Assembly (NCBI GenBank): GCA_009809945.1
Contig: WTPW01000935.1
Location: forward strand, 125,362 to 189,361
DNA length: 64,000 nucleotides
Origin: Gigaspora margarita
Taxonomy: Eukaryota > Glomeromycota > Glomeromycetes > Diversisporales > Gigasporaceae
Reading direction: 5' to 3'
The notes beneath the pieces are model-generated. The model did no database searches. It saw only the letters and a program-made list of their open reading frames with translations, and had not been told where the DNA came from. Shown piece after piece: positions 46,134-56,071 of this stretch (position 1 is the first letter of the stretch; each line of letters starts with the position of its first letter). Made by a program: the position numbers and the translations under genes.

Positions 46134-46334
46134 ATGAATTCCAGAGAATATCATACCAGATCTACTACTTCCTGTGACTATTGCAAAGAAAAACATCTTT
46201 GCTGTGAAAAACTTGAAAAAACTAAAACCTGTACCAATTGCAAGAAACAAAATATCTTCTGTGAAATTTCTTATAAATATAAGAAAAGAGGACCAGCTCC
46301 TCGATACTTAAATAAGAAGGAACAACAGAAGTAA
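46134..46334 (+). pseudogene. Virus-like element: Zn2Cys6-like protein
   Basis: A 66-residue protein with CDYCKEKHLCCEKLEKTKTC, then TNCKKQNIFCEI and a basic tail (YKYKKRGPAPRYLNKK). The spacing Cys-x2-Cys-x6-Cys, Cys-x2-Cys-x6-Cys is that of fungal Gal4-type binuclear zinc clusters, which bind DNA. Such a domain in a virus-like element suggests a transcription factor taken from a fungal host. It is the first gene after the TATA box. The domain looks whole. Confidence 0.7.
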
Positions 46335-46439
46335 CAGAATTAATTGAGATCAAAGATATTGAAACCTCCAAATTATCCAACAACGAAATCAACAAGTAGC
46401 TCAAATAAATTATAGGAACTATCAACAAAGAAAGATACA

Positions 46440-46743
46440 AGAGTATTTAGATAACACCCTTCAAAGCCTCTCAGCATTAAGTACTTTGCTTGAAACCCAA
46501 CACCGACAAGGAATTACAATATATCTTGGAACGTATAATTCAATAAATCCTCAGGCAATAACAATAATTCAACAGGAAGTAGCACAATTTGCTAACACTA
46601 ATTTTATTGAAAATACTGAAGCAGTACAAGAAACAGTGACCTTATTAAATAATTTTTATAGAAACAATACTGCATTACAACTCCAAGAAACAATTAGGAG
46701 ACTCAGAATTAAATTAGTGAACTACACTACTCACCTTAACTAA
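46440..46743 (+). pseudogene. Virus-like element: small helical protein
   Basis: An 85-residue frame (MLETQHRQGITIYLGTY) rich in Gln, Asn and Thr with amphipathic helices (ETVTLLNNFYRNNTALQLQ, ETIRRLRIKLVNYTTHL). It follows the zinc-cluster gene closely. It could be its oligomerisation part or a separate protein. Unknown family. Confidence 0.35.
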
Positions 46744-46799
46744 AAGAGACTTAGTAAACCTTTGAGAAGGGGGCATAATGCTTTACGCTCATCTAAATC

Positions 46800-47985
46800 T
46801 CATTCATGACTAAAAGGAGTAGAAGAAAGAATCCCAATAGAAACATAAAAAAACAAGTAATAAGAGCATCACGACAACTCAAAAGGGATTTAACAACTGA
46901 AACAGCTAAATTTAATTACCAGTAGAATTTTGTACCAAGAATAAGAAATTCTCTAAGGAAATATATTAATCCCAACAAAGAAATTCTTAACCAAAGACCT
47001 ATTGAGAAAATCCAATTAGATATAGAAATAACCCTGAAGGAATTAATCTCACGTTGTACTCCAACAAGTAATCATAGAATTGGACAAACGATTGTAGGAA
47101 TACAACAAATATTAGGAGTAAACGAGTTGATGCTAAACGACAACCATATATTTGTACACCAAGAACAAGCAAAACAAAACCAATATATTGACCTATTATC
47201 TGCAACGTACTACGCATTAGGATCAATCAAGTGGAAATTCATTAAAGCAAATACTGAAAGAATTATTCCACTATTTTTGGTAAAAATATTTACTCACGGA
47301 ATAAATTCATTACAAGGGATTTTATATAACGAAGGAGCTAACAGAAGACCAGGACCAAGTCCAAATACAACTGATGAAGAGTTACAATTTAATGACCATC
47401 TACAGGATTGGAACGATCCATGAGAATAATACGCAGAATTATACTCCAATCTTTAAAGCAGACGAACCAACTCAAATAGTAATTGAACAAAAAGCAGAAT
47501 ATAGTTTTATAGAAGTAAAATACGAAACCTTAAAATTACAACATCTTGATAGTACTATATATAAAATATTTACGCATTTACCAGGAGATACTAATATTAT
47601 TTCAGTATTAAAGTCACAATTAACTGCACGAATATCTATAACACCTACAAATGATTATAGATTTGGAAAAGTAATCTTTAGGATATTTTCAACAGAAATT
47701 GAATCACATTTAATTACATCATCATTATTTATCATACCATTAGAAAAAGCATTACATCCTTACAGATTATTTAGAGAAGAAATTAAAGAAGAAGCCTATT
47801 ATTGTGTAAACATATTATGGTTAGAGCTATTACAAATAATAGCCCACCAAGGAATACCTGGGATAAAAGTAAATATTGAAAAGGACGTATATAATCAACT
47901 GGTTACTAGAAAGCATTATTACATCATTGCATTATTCGATAACTTATTGGAGGATAATACTACTGTTAATATTAAAATTTGACAT
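46800..47985 (+). pseudogene. Virus-like element: two unknown proteins
   Basis: The first part, to about 47423, includes RASRQLKRDLTTETAKFNYQ, IGQTIVGIQQILGVNELML and YIDLLSATYYALGSIKWKFI. The second, from about 47374, includes YTPIFKADEPTQIVIEQKAE, TARISITPTNDYRFGKVIFR, PLEKALHPYRLFREEIKEEA and ITYHIIALFDN-like aromatic-aliphatic strands. The second part has a beta-rich look with regularly alternating hydrophobic residues, as expected for a virion or movement-type protein. No homolog is recognised. Confidence 0.4.
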
Positions 47986-48029
47986 GAATATACATATATT
48001 AAAGGAAAAGTTCAAACTGTTATAAACTG

Positions 48030-48371
48030 ATGATATTTTGCCAAAGTTGCAAATTGAATAAAGAAACACAAGAATTTGTAATTAACGAAAAAACTAAAGC
48101 ATTATATAAAACTTGTAGCAAGTGTAGGGGATACGCAATAAGCCCTGCCACACTGAAAAGAAAAGCTGAACGACAACGAATTAGAACAATTAAAAAGCGA
48201 ATTGCAAGGATAGAAGACTATTTTGAACAAAATTCTGAAGTAGTAAACGAGAAATTTAGGTGTACCTATTGTAAAGAATATAGGGATCACTCTTATTTTG
48301 GAATAAATCTATTGAACAGAAAAATATATCTACGGTGCATACCTTGCAGAAATAAATTTCAGGAAAAATGA
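48030..48371 (+). pseudogene. Virus-like element: paired CxxC zinc protein 1
   Basis: A 113-residue frame with two related zinc modules. One is FCQSCKLNKETQEFV paired with YKTCSKCRGYA; the other is CTYCKEYRDHSYFGI paired with RCIPCRNKF. This CxxC-(x16-25)-CxxC layout, with a F/Y between the pairs, is widespread in large DNA virus and phage zinc ribbons and in HNH-linked proteins. A basic helix (KRKAERQRIRTIKKRIARIE) joins the modules and suggests nucleic-acid binding. Confidence 0.55.
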
Positions 48372-48600
48372 AAACGCCGTATGAACACCAATATAAATAT
48401 CAACAATGCCAAAACTGTAAAAACAGTAGACCAACATTTGAATTTAAAGGAATCACAGAAGAAATGTTAGAATTAATATATCATATAAACTGCTTAGAAT
48501 GTAGAAAGAATACACAGCTTAAAGACAGAAGATTAGTACAAGTATTAATATTTCAAAAAGAAAAGAAAGGAATAGAAATCATGCTCTCACAATGAATCCA
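48368..48600 (+). pseudogene. Virus-like element: paired CxxC zinc protein 2
   Basis: Its start overlaps the end of the previous frame. It carries one module of the same type (YQQCQNCKNSRPTFEFKGI and INCLECRKN), so it is a paralogue or duplicated domain of its upstream neighbour. It leads straight into the Nudix gene. Confidence 0.5.
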
Positions 48601-49190
48601 TCCAGACAAACCTTATTTAGGATTGTACCAAGGAACTGGAGGAAAAGTAGACGTATATCTGGATGAAACAGCAAATGAATTTTTAGAAATTGAAGAAGAC
48701 GCAGCAATACGAGAAACATTCGAAGAATCAGGAGTATACCTTGAAGCAACCCAATTACAGAAAATTTGGACTGAATCAGTACCTTTACAATTGGAATGGA
48801 CCGCAAGAAGATGTGAAAGACATGAGGCAACATATAATATTACCTTATCAATATTTATATACCCTTGGAATAAAATCCAAGAACCAGTTAGAACTGAACC
48901 AGAAAAAGCCACTGAATGGAAATGGTACACATACCAAGAAGTAATATTTATGAACCTAATATCCATGCTACAAAAAAATTTAGGATTCATATTCCATGAG
49001 ATCGAAAAGTATTTTAACTATTGTGAAATTGAGTCACTTGAGGAAAGTGAGGAAAGTAAAATACAACTGATGACAGAAAGCGAATTTAATAATTTTCGCA
49101 GGAAATTCGAACAAATAACTACTAAAGAAATAACTGCTTTAGAATTATATAAGAAAAACATGACCATGGAAGTTAATCGATTATGATCAA
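48600..49190 (+). pseudogene. Virus-like element: Nudix hydrolase
   Basis: A Nudix box is evident: GGKVD at ~48641, then AAIRETFEESGVYLEA at ~48702, matching G-x5-E-x7-R-E-x2-E-E-x-G-hydrophobic with a longer loop before the REx2EE helix. Downstream YNITLSIFIYPW, EKATEWKWYTYQEVI and a C-terminal helical extension follow. Nudix enzymes cleave nucleoside diphosphates linked to another group. In large DNA viruses they remove mRNA caps, which would fit a virus-like element, but the substrate here is unknown. Confidence 0.75.
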
Positions 49191-49199
49191 AACTTACTA

Positions 49200-49513
49200 G
49201 AATTAATAAGTATTTGAATAACTTCTACGAAAGAAAATACTTACAAATATTTGATTTTCAAGATAGATCAAAAGTATCGGAAAGACTAAATTGTAACCTG
49301 ACTCATAAAGAAATACAAGAAAATATACTATCCGAATATAAAAAGATACAGAAAAAATCATACCAATATAAGGTACAAGAAACACGAGATAAAAAGACTA
49401 TCACACGCCGATTAAAAATCTGGACAATTAAAGATTATCTTCGTGTCGATAAAACAAGGATTGCGACATTTGATCAACTGGTGCTACATTACCTGAATTA
49501 TCATTTAATCTAA
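49200..49513 (+). pseudogene. Virus-like element: C-terminal basic helical protein
   Basis: A ~100-residue frame, basic and helical (FYERKYLQIFDFQDRSKVS, REIQENILSEY-like heptads, KDYLRVDKTRIATFDQLVL). It is the last coding sequence before the hAT-like element at 49561. The element's right end lies in or just after it. Function unknown. Confidence 0.35.
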
Positions 49514-49560
49514 TAATCCCCAGCAAAAAGCATCCAGCCACGTAGATCGATGCCTCAACC

Positions 49561-50446
49561 TAGTGTTCCGCATGGATCGGATCGGACAGATATTTTGAAA
49601 GATCTGGATCCGATCTGAAAACTGGATCGGATCCATGTTCAGATCCGAATTCGAAGCCAAAGATCCGGATCCAGATCCGGATCTGATATAGTTACACAAC
49701 TAACACGGTTAATATTATGAGATAAACACGTGCGGTCATTCACAGGAGGTATTTATCGTAAATAATTATTTAATCCATGAGTATAAAAATATTGAAATTA
49801 AATAATTTTACAAAAATACTTCATTACCGCTATACAATCCAATTCATCCACGTTATAAAGGTCATCATAACAAATCAAGATTATAAATACTTATTTGTTA
49901 TTATAATACATAAAATTATTTCATTCGCATTAATTTAATTGCTAAGTATCATATATAAAATTAAAGTCAGTAAAGCAAGCTCGCATATCAAATTCATAAG
50001 ATTTATCATTATGTTTTATACTGATTTGAAAATTAGTGGGACACTTGAAAAATTTTCTTATTTTTGAAACTTTTCAGTTTCGTCTTATGAATCATCTAAC
50101 TCTTCGGAAATCGCATCACTATTATCGGACCGAAGTTCCGAAGACTGCGTCATGGTTTCCGAAGAGTTAGATGATTCATAAGACGAAACCAAAAGGTTTC
50201 AAAAACAAGAAAATTTTTCAAGTGTCCCACTAATTTTCAAGTAATCGTAATGATGGCGGTTTATATTAACCAATCAGAGTCTGCAAAGTACAACCAATCA
50301 GCATGAACGGATCCAAACGGATCCAAACAGATCTTCGGATCGGATTCTCTGGATCCGGCGGATCTTAAAAATCATGGATCTGATTCGATCTGAAGCACCG
50401 GAACCGGTTCGGATCCGGATCTCGGATCAGATCTTGCGGAACACTA
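49561..50446. mobile_element. TAGTGTTCCGCA hAT-like element with GGATCC words
   Basis: The ends are TAGTGTTCCGCATGGATC and GATCTTGCGGAACACTA, with an exact 8-bp duplication CCTCAACC at 49553-49560 and 50447-50454. Both subterminal zones are packed with GGATCCGGATC words. In the middle (about 50028-50238) a ~90-bp-arm hairpin carries a tiny minus-strand frame (MTQSSELRSDN to EELDDS). Two CCAATCAG boxes lie near 50258 and 50292, so a promoter and N-terminal relic of an autonomous parent may survive. No transposase. Confidence 0.88.
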
Positions 50447-50454
50447 CCTCAACC

Positions 50455-50910
50455 CAACTTGGGTTCAATCCGGGTTGAACCCAGGCCATATTTGACATGA
50501 GGTGGGTCAAACCTGGGCCAGGCTTTGACCTGACCCAACCCGACCCACTAAGACCCCTAGTGTAAATAAATATATATTTTAATTTAGAAATTTAATATTA
50601 TTTAAAATAATAAATAAATATATTTTTTGATAATAAAAAAACCAAAATTAGAAAAAGTTTTCAGAAAATATAATTTATAAATTATTTTTTAAACGCAAGA
50701 AATTTATTAGACAATTAGCAATAATGTATAAAATTAAAGCAAATATATTTAAAACATTTCGCAATACTTCGCATAATTTTTTTAATAGATTAAATACTTT
50801 AAGATATTTCAGAATATTGCAAAAGGCATTTTTTTGATATAATAGCAAATTCGGAATACAATTTAAAATTAAACAATTTAAAATATTAATATATAAAAAA
50901 AAATTGAACT
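50455..50910. other. GGGTT/ACCC-rich element end, then AT-rich DNA
   Basis: Bases 50455-50570 contain CAACTTGGGTTCAATCCGGG and CTGACCCAACCCGACCCAC, the same word set as at 30005-30065 and at the ends of the 54102 element. It is probably part of another such MITE into which the 49561 element inserted. The remainder to 50910 is featureless. Confidence 0.45.
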
Positions 50911-50911
50911 A

Positions 50912-51115
50912 GACGGTGCTCTATGCACATTGTGCCTCTATTTTGATATCTCAAAATTTTACTAGAGTAACCACTATTGTACTTTTAACAAAAAATGATC
51001 CTCTTGCAATTCTGTACTAATTTTAATTCTAATTCTAATCCAACTCTAATTTAGGCAGAATTAATTATTAGTACATTAGGAGCACAAAATGCACAGAGGC
51101 ACCATTTAGATTTTT
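50912..51115. mobile_element. GGTGC(C)TCT MITE, ~200 bp
   Basis: The left end is GACGGTGCTCTATGCACATTGTGC and the right end GCACAAAATGCACAGAGGCACC, its imperfect complement. The interior includes TTCTAATTCTAATCC words. The same interior recurs at 63846-64000, where the copy runs off the window. Family and target duplication unresolved. Confidence 0.6.
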
Positions 51116-51236
51116 TCAAAAAAATTTTATATTTTATGCTATGTTTCGAAATAAATTATAGTTTTTTAAAATATAACAAATTTAAATGAAACTATTGATC
51201 TAAAGCAAATTTCTTTTACTATATTTTTTCCAAAAT

Positions 51237-51753
51237 AAGTTACTTTTGAAAATAAGCTATCTCCTCTTTTGGTCAAAAACTCCAAAACATCTTTAACCCA
51301 AAAATAAGCTACTCTATGATTGACAATAGTCACTATATAGTAAAGTCCAAATTTTTTCATGTATATTGATTAAAGTCACTTAAATAAACTTATTTGTAAG
51401 ATCAAAATACATATATTCTAAAATTTTTGTCAAGATCAGAGAACTTTTTATTATTTAATTTTTGAATTTTACATTTAGCAAAAAATTAAAATTTTTTAAA
51501 AAAATATATTCGACAAACATAAAAATTAAAAGTTAAATAATAAAAAGTTCTCCAATCTTGACAAAAATTTTAGAATAAGTGTATTTTGACCTTCCAAAAA
51601 GTTTATTTAAAAGTTATTACTCGATTTACATAGTAAATATTGGACTTTACTATGTAGCAACTTTTTAAAAATTGATTTTATCTGAAAATAAGCTACCCTA
51701 ATTTTTTGTATAACTTTGCCCAAAAAAGGTAGCTTATTTTCAGGAAAATACAG
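51237..51753. mobile_element. CCGTATGT-type MITE, degraded copy
   Basis: The outer parts read GAAAATAAGCTATCTCC on the left and AAAAAAGGTAGCTTATTTTC on the right. Inner inverted blocks (AGTCACTATATAGTAAAGTC, and TGGACTTTACTATGTAGCAA) correspond to those of the copies at 10242 and 11780. It is longer than those, because it has an extra inverted pair around AACTTTTTATTATTTAA. The terminal CCGTATGT words have decayed. Confidence 0.6.
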
Positions 51754-51949
51754 TAACTTTATTCACTAAATTACAAGAATTTATAATGTTATATTTTATT
51801 ATTATTTATAGCTTATACTTTTGATTAGTATTACGAGTATGCAAAAGTTTTCAAAATACTTCATAGTATTGAAAAATACTTTAAAAGTTTTCAAGTATTT
51901 GTTTATACATTGATTTTATTAAAAAGTTACTAATTATTTTGTAAACTTT

Positions 51950-52260
51950 CACATCAGCAAAATTATATGTGTAATCTTTCGTAAATTTTTATAGTACGTA
52001 AGAAAATCGTAAACTTACGTAAAATTTAGCGTAAAACTATATACTTAACGTTGCCGTAAGTAAATCATAAATTTACGTAATAATTTTATATAAATTTACA
52101 TAAAAATTTTACGTAAATTTACACTTTTCTTATGTACTATAAGAAAATCATAAAATTATATAAACTTTTTTACATAAATTTACGAATTTCTTACGCACTA
52201 TAAGAAAATTGTAAATTTATGTAAAAATTTTACATAAATTTACGATTTTCTTATCAGTCA
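51950..52260. repeat. TACGTAA subrepeat array, CATCAGCAAA end
   Basis: It starts CATCAGCAAAATTATATGTG, as in the termini of the long CATTAGC-TIR repeat. Many TTTACGTAAAATTT / AAGAAAATCGTAAA units follow in both orientations. A matching array with the opposite end (TTTTTGCTGATA) lies at 53850-54010. The two may be the halves of one element split by the insertion between them. Confidence 0.5.
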
Positions 52261-52264
52261 TCTA

Positions 52265-53050
52265 GTGTTTTAAGCCAGCTAAATTAGCCACGGCTAAGCT
52301 GGCTTTGCCAGTTAAGCCAGCCAATATAATATGATCAGCTGCTAATATGGCTAAAGTCATCTCTAGTGATATGAATCAAAAATCGAATTAATCGATTAGT
52401 TGATCGAGTTGGCAACTAATCAATTGACTATTACGATTAATCGATTACTAACTAATTGATCAATTGATTAACTGATTATTCGATTATCAATTATTTGATT
52501 CTGATTAATCGATTAGTCATCTATATGCTAATATGTATATATATATGTATACTAGCTACTATGTACCTATTTAAATTCATTAACTATAGAAAGCACTTAA
52601 AAAATAGCTGTTTAAGCAGTTTACGGTACTATCAGATGCTTAACTAATTGACCAATCAGTTAATTATTAATCAATTATTTGATTAATCAATTAATCAATT
52701 AGTTGATGTAATCAACTATAATCGACTTTTTACAACCACCAATCGATTACACACTAATTTGCATTTTCATAAAATTATCAAATGTACTATTTAATTAAAG
52801 CAATTCAGCAATTTATATTAAACTGCATATTTTATTTATATTATTTAAAAATTATAGTTGATTACCTGTGTATTTTGGATAGTTTAATTATTAATTGCTA
52901 TATAGAATAAATTATTATCATAATATAACTGATAAAGTGTAATACATTATTAGTTCTGAATTATTCTGAAAGTATATTAGCCAGCTGCTTAGCTGATATT
53001 TTGGTCAGCTGGCTTAGCCAGCTGACCAAAATTATGCGGCTTAAATTACT
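52265..53050. mobile_element. AAGCCAGCT foldback with CGATTAAT-rich core
   Basis: GTTTTAAGCCAGCTAAATTAGCC on the left and GGCTTAGCCAGCTGACCAAA with CGGCTTAAATTACTAC on the right form inverted ends. The core (about 52375-52740) is a dense array of ATCGATTAGTTGATCG-like words, perhaps a second nested element starting near AGTGATATGAATC. No coding potential. Boundaries approximate. Confidence 0.5.
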
Positions 53051-53849
53051 ACAGTCACCCAATTTGTCACACAGATCACGAGAGTAAATTTGTATGATGA
53101 TCATTGGTCACTAATAGTAGCAAACTCTAAGCTTTGAGGTTTCGCTTATTAAATTTTATTAAACTTATAATTTTTCTTTTAAAAATTTCAATTAATCTAC
53201 ATGTTGTACACTTTACTAACTCAGCAAAATACTATTATTAACTCCACAAGTCTCCAAAGCACATTTTGAAACAATACTATATGCAAACAATTACAAGATT
53301 CTTTACAGCACAAAAACTATATTAACAATAGCTTTTTTTTGTTCTAAATCTTTATATATACTAATATCTAGATAAATAAGAAAACATTAGTAAGTTGTAA
53401 ATCTAAAATAGTACAAAAAAAATGTCAAAAAACAAAGAAAAGATCTTGAATTAACATGATCTACAAAGCATAAAACAGTTTTCTTTAATTTTCACCATAA
53501 TGTTTATAATGTACCAGCCTTTCCAAGATGCATTTTGGAGAAAGTTCTCACCCTTGCGCACCTAGTAAACTATCTTTCAAATTAATATTTCACGAGCCTA
53601 AATAGGATTTAATGAAAGTAGTCAAAATAATTACCCATATTCAAGGGTGTGGTATTTTATAAGGAAGAGTTTGTTTTTAATATTTTTTATATTGTTTTAT
53701 TCATAGAAACTTTAGCTATAAGTTTGTTTTAAGAAGCATTGTATACTTTAACTAAAATTTTTAGTGAAAATTTAAAAATATAAATTTGACGATTTGTGTA
53801 ATTTATGAAAATCATATAATAAAAATTTAGATGTGACAAATCGGATGAC
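53051..53849. other. Gene-free AT-rich stretch
   Basis: No open frame of interest, RNA or element terminus recognised. A slightly less AT-rich segment near 53500-53660 has no long frame. Confidence 0.4.
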
Positions 53850-54010
53850 TGTTATAGTGCATAAGAAATTCGTAAATTTATGTAAAAAGTTTGTGTAATT
53901 TTATGATTTTCTTATGCTTCCTAAGATTTACATAGTTTTACACTAAATATTACATAAGTTTACGAATTTCTTCTGTATCATAAAAACTTACGAAAGTTTA
54001 TGCCTATATA

Positions 54011-54093
54011 TTTTTGCTGATATAGCTAGTGTAGAACCTTCGGGTGGACTACTTAAATTAGACACCAAAAGTGCACATGTGGCTAGTTGTACA
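54011..54093 (+). repeat. SINE tail fragment
   Basis: AGCTAGTGTAGAACCTTCGG through GTGGCTAGTTGTAC matches the shared tail of the SINEs at 8676, 18873-22583 and 56072. It has no head and abuts the TACGTAA array. It is probably the surviving end of a SINE cut by other insertions. Confidence 0.65.
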
Positions 54094-54101
54094 TTCGTCA
54101 A

Positions 54102-55222
54102 TAGTGTTCCTCATAGGCTAGGTTTTAGCAAAAACCTGAAATCGAACCAGAAAACCAGTTGGGTCCAAGTGTAAACCCGTACCCAAATATTTGATACCCA
54201 ACCTGAACTGGAACTGGGTCAGATTATAGTAACCCGACAGATCAGATATTTAACTCAGGTCATAACCTGGGTCAACATTTACTGATATTTGTCTGATTGG
54301 TTAATTTTTGCCATTACCCGTAATTGCCCATGATAATTAATCAATAAAATTGTATAATTTTTAAAATGTTTATATCATTTTAAATACTAGAAAATAAAGA
54401 AAACTTCATTTAAAGAAGCTATGAAATCTTTATTATTAAATATCCAACTAATTAAAGAGTTAATACGTGAATAAATTATTAGCAAAACTTTTGTATCTTT
54501 GTTTATTTATTATTTTTTGAAAAACTCAAATTCAATTTTATTTTAATATTATGACCTTTATTAGAGATACAACATGACCTTTAGCTCATATAATTAATAA
54601 AACTCATAGACCGTACATATTATTAATCTATAGTACTATTTAACCCAAAGTTACTAATGGTTTAACTTTATAATACTCAGAATATATAAAATAAGAGCAT
54701 TAGCATAAGTTTTTTATTATAATAGCACATTAAATAGTATAAACAAAGTTCTTTAGGTTTAGATCTTACATGTAACATCTCAAACTTCTTTTTTCATTGA
54801 CTGTTTCTAGCATTTAGAACTTATGCATAGTTAATATGACTAGTACTACAATAAATAGTAAAAATATTTGCCTCCTAAGTGAAGTTCTTGGGATTACTGA
54901 TTATTTTTGATTATTTTTGCACAATGAATATAGACGTTCTTTCAACTTTTATAGTGATTTTTTGTTAGTGAAATGTTATATACTTTAAACAGCCATCAGG
55001 CAAATGTCTGTCTATGAAATTTCTGACCCGACCCAGGCTAGAACACCACATTAATGTGCAAAAAAAATCATTTTTTATAAACTAGATCGGTTTAGGTTCT
55101 ATCAGTCTGGGTCTCTCTTATGATCTGGACCCAGTCAGGTTCAAAAAATCATGGTTCAACCCAGTCTGAAAGGCTGGGTCCAGGTCAGGTTTGGGTCTTC
55201 AGTTTGGGTATGAGAAATACTA
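54102..55222. mobile_element. TAGTGTTCCTCATA hAT-like element with ACCC words
   Basis: The ends are TAGTGTTCCTCATAGGC and GGGTATGAGAAATACTA (12 of 14 matched in the TIR). The flanks TTCGTCAA and CTTGTCAA match at 6 of 8 bases. The subterminal zones are filled with GGGTC/GACCC-type words (e.g. AACTGGGTCAGATTA and GACCCGACCCAGGC). The 1.1-kb interior has no open frame of note. It shares TIR and architecture with the elements at 15147 and 49561 but uses different subterminal words. Confidence 0.75.
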
Positions 55223-55230
55223 CTTGTCAA

Positions 55231-56055
55231 TATAACAAATATCATTAATATTTTAATAAAAACTATAGGCTCAAATAGATGCCTATTAAGATATAAAAAA
55301 AAAAAAGTTCAATATGAAGTTCAAAGGTTAACAGAAGTTACATAAACAATTTAAAAGAATTAACAAAACTAGTTACACAGAATTTGAGTTATAATAAGCC
55401 AATATAAAGTTACAAGTCAATTCAGTCTATCAAATTAAATTATATAAGATTAGTGCTTGGACCCGAATATCTGTTTATCTGTTTAGGGGTATTTTTTTTT
55501 TTTAATTTTAATGGTGAGATCTTGTTCTTATTTTTATTAAATTTAATAGAAACTTTTTACAATTGGAAAAAATTTCATAATTTAAATCTAATGTTAAGAA
55601 AAAGAACTGACATATAGCTAAATAAACAAAAGTAGACCTAGTACTTATCTGTGGTCTAAACCAAGAGGTATCCTTTTTATGAAAGTTGTATTCAGAAAAA
55701 TGCTAACATTTAATCTGCAAATAACTAGATAAATCCTATAAAAAACCAAATAACCTTTACAGATAATTGGATAGTTTATGGATATTTGGATAAACTGGAT
55801 AACTTCAGATATTGTGATAACAAAATAGGTAAAATACAAAATAATATTCAACTTCATTTTATATTCAAATTAAATTATAGATATAATAAATATTATTAAC
55901 CTTTATCTATTATACTATTTAATTCATAAATATCAATACTTACTAATTTAACTATATCTTATTTATGCTAATTAGCATGAAATTTATTTGATAAAAATAC
56001 TGTACTAAAAATGCACTAAAGCCTTGTAGTATTATATATATTTGCTACTGATTTT
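55231..56055. other. Gene-free AT-rich stretch
   Basis: No gene or RNA recognised. The 70-residue minus-strand frame at 55645-55857 has chance-like AT-rich composition. Confidence 0.4.
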
Positions 56056-56071
56056 AATTTATTTATCTATT

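Larger units (their letters stand above)
30800..49520 (+). mobile_element. Fossil virus-like RT element, unclassified, ~18.7 kb
   Basis: A block of tightly packed, often overlapping plus-strand genes, very unlike its surroundings. In order: small Thr-rich membrane proteins, helical proteins, a capsid-like protein, a zinc-knuckle protein, a retropepsin-like domain, long helical proteins, Ty3-like reverse transcriptase with RNase H, an IS1595/ISXO2-type transposase, two further zinc-knuckle or coiled-coil proteins, a non-coding promoter-like region, a Zn2Cys6-like protein, CxxC-pair proteins and a Nudix hydrolase. RT and RNase H place it near Ortervirales/Metaviridae. The transposase and accessory genes do not fit any family I know. 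No LTRs were found by eye. It is broken, with roughly a dozen interruptions plus two small MITE insertions, and is of moderate age. The ends are approximate. Confidence 0.75.

Noticed and set aside
30800-49520. LTRs at the ends of the virus-like element
   Set aside because: I compared the sequences near both ends by eye and found no direct repeat. The GGGTT/ACCC words outside it belong to dispersed MITEs.
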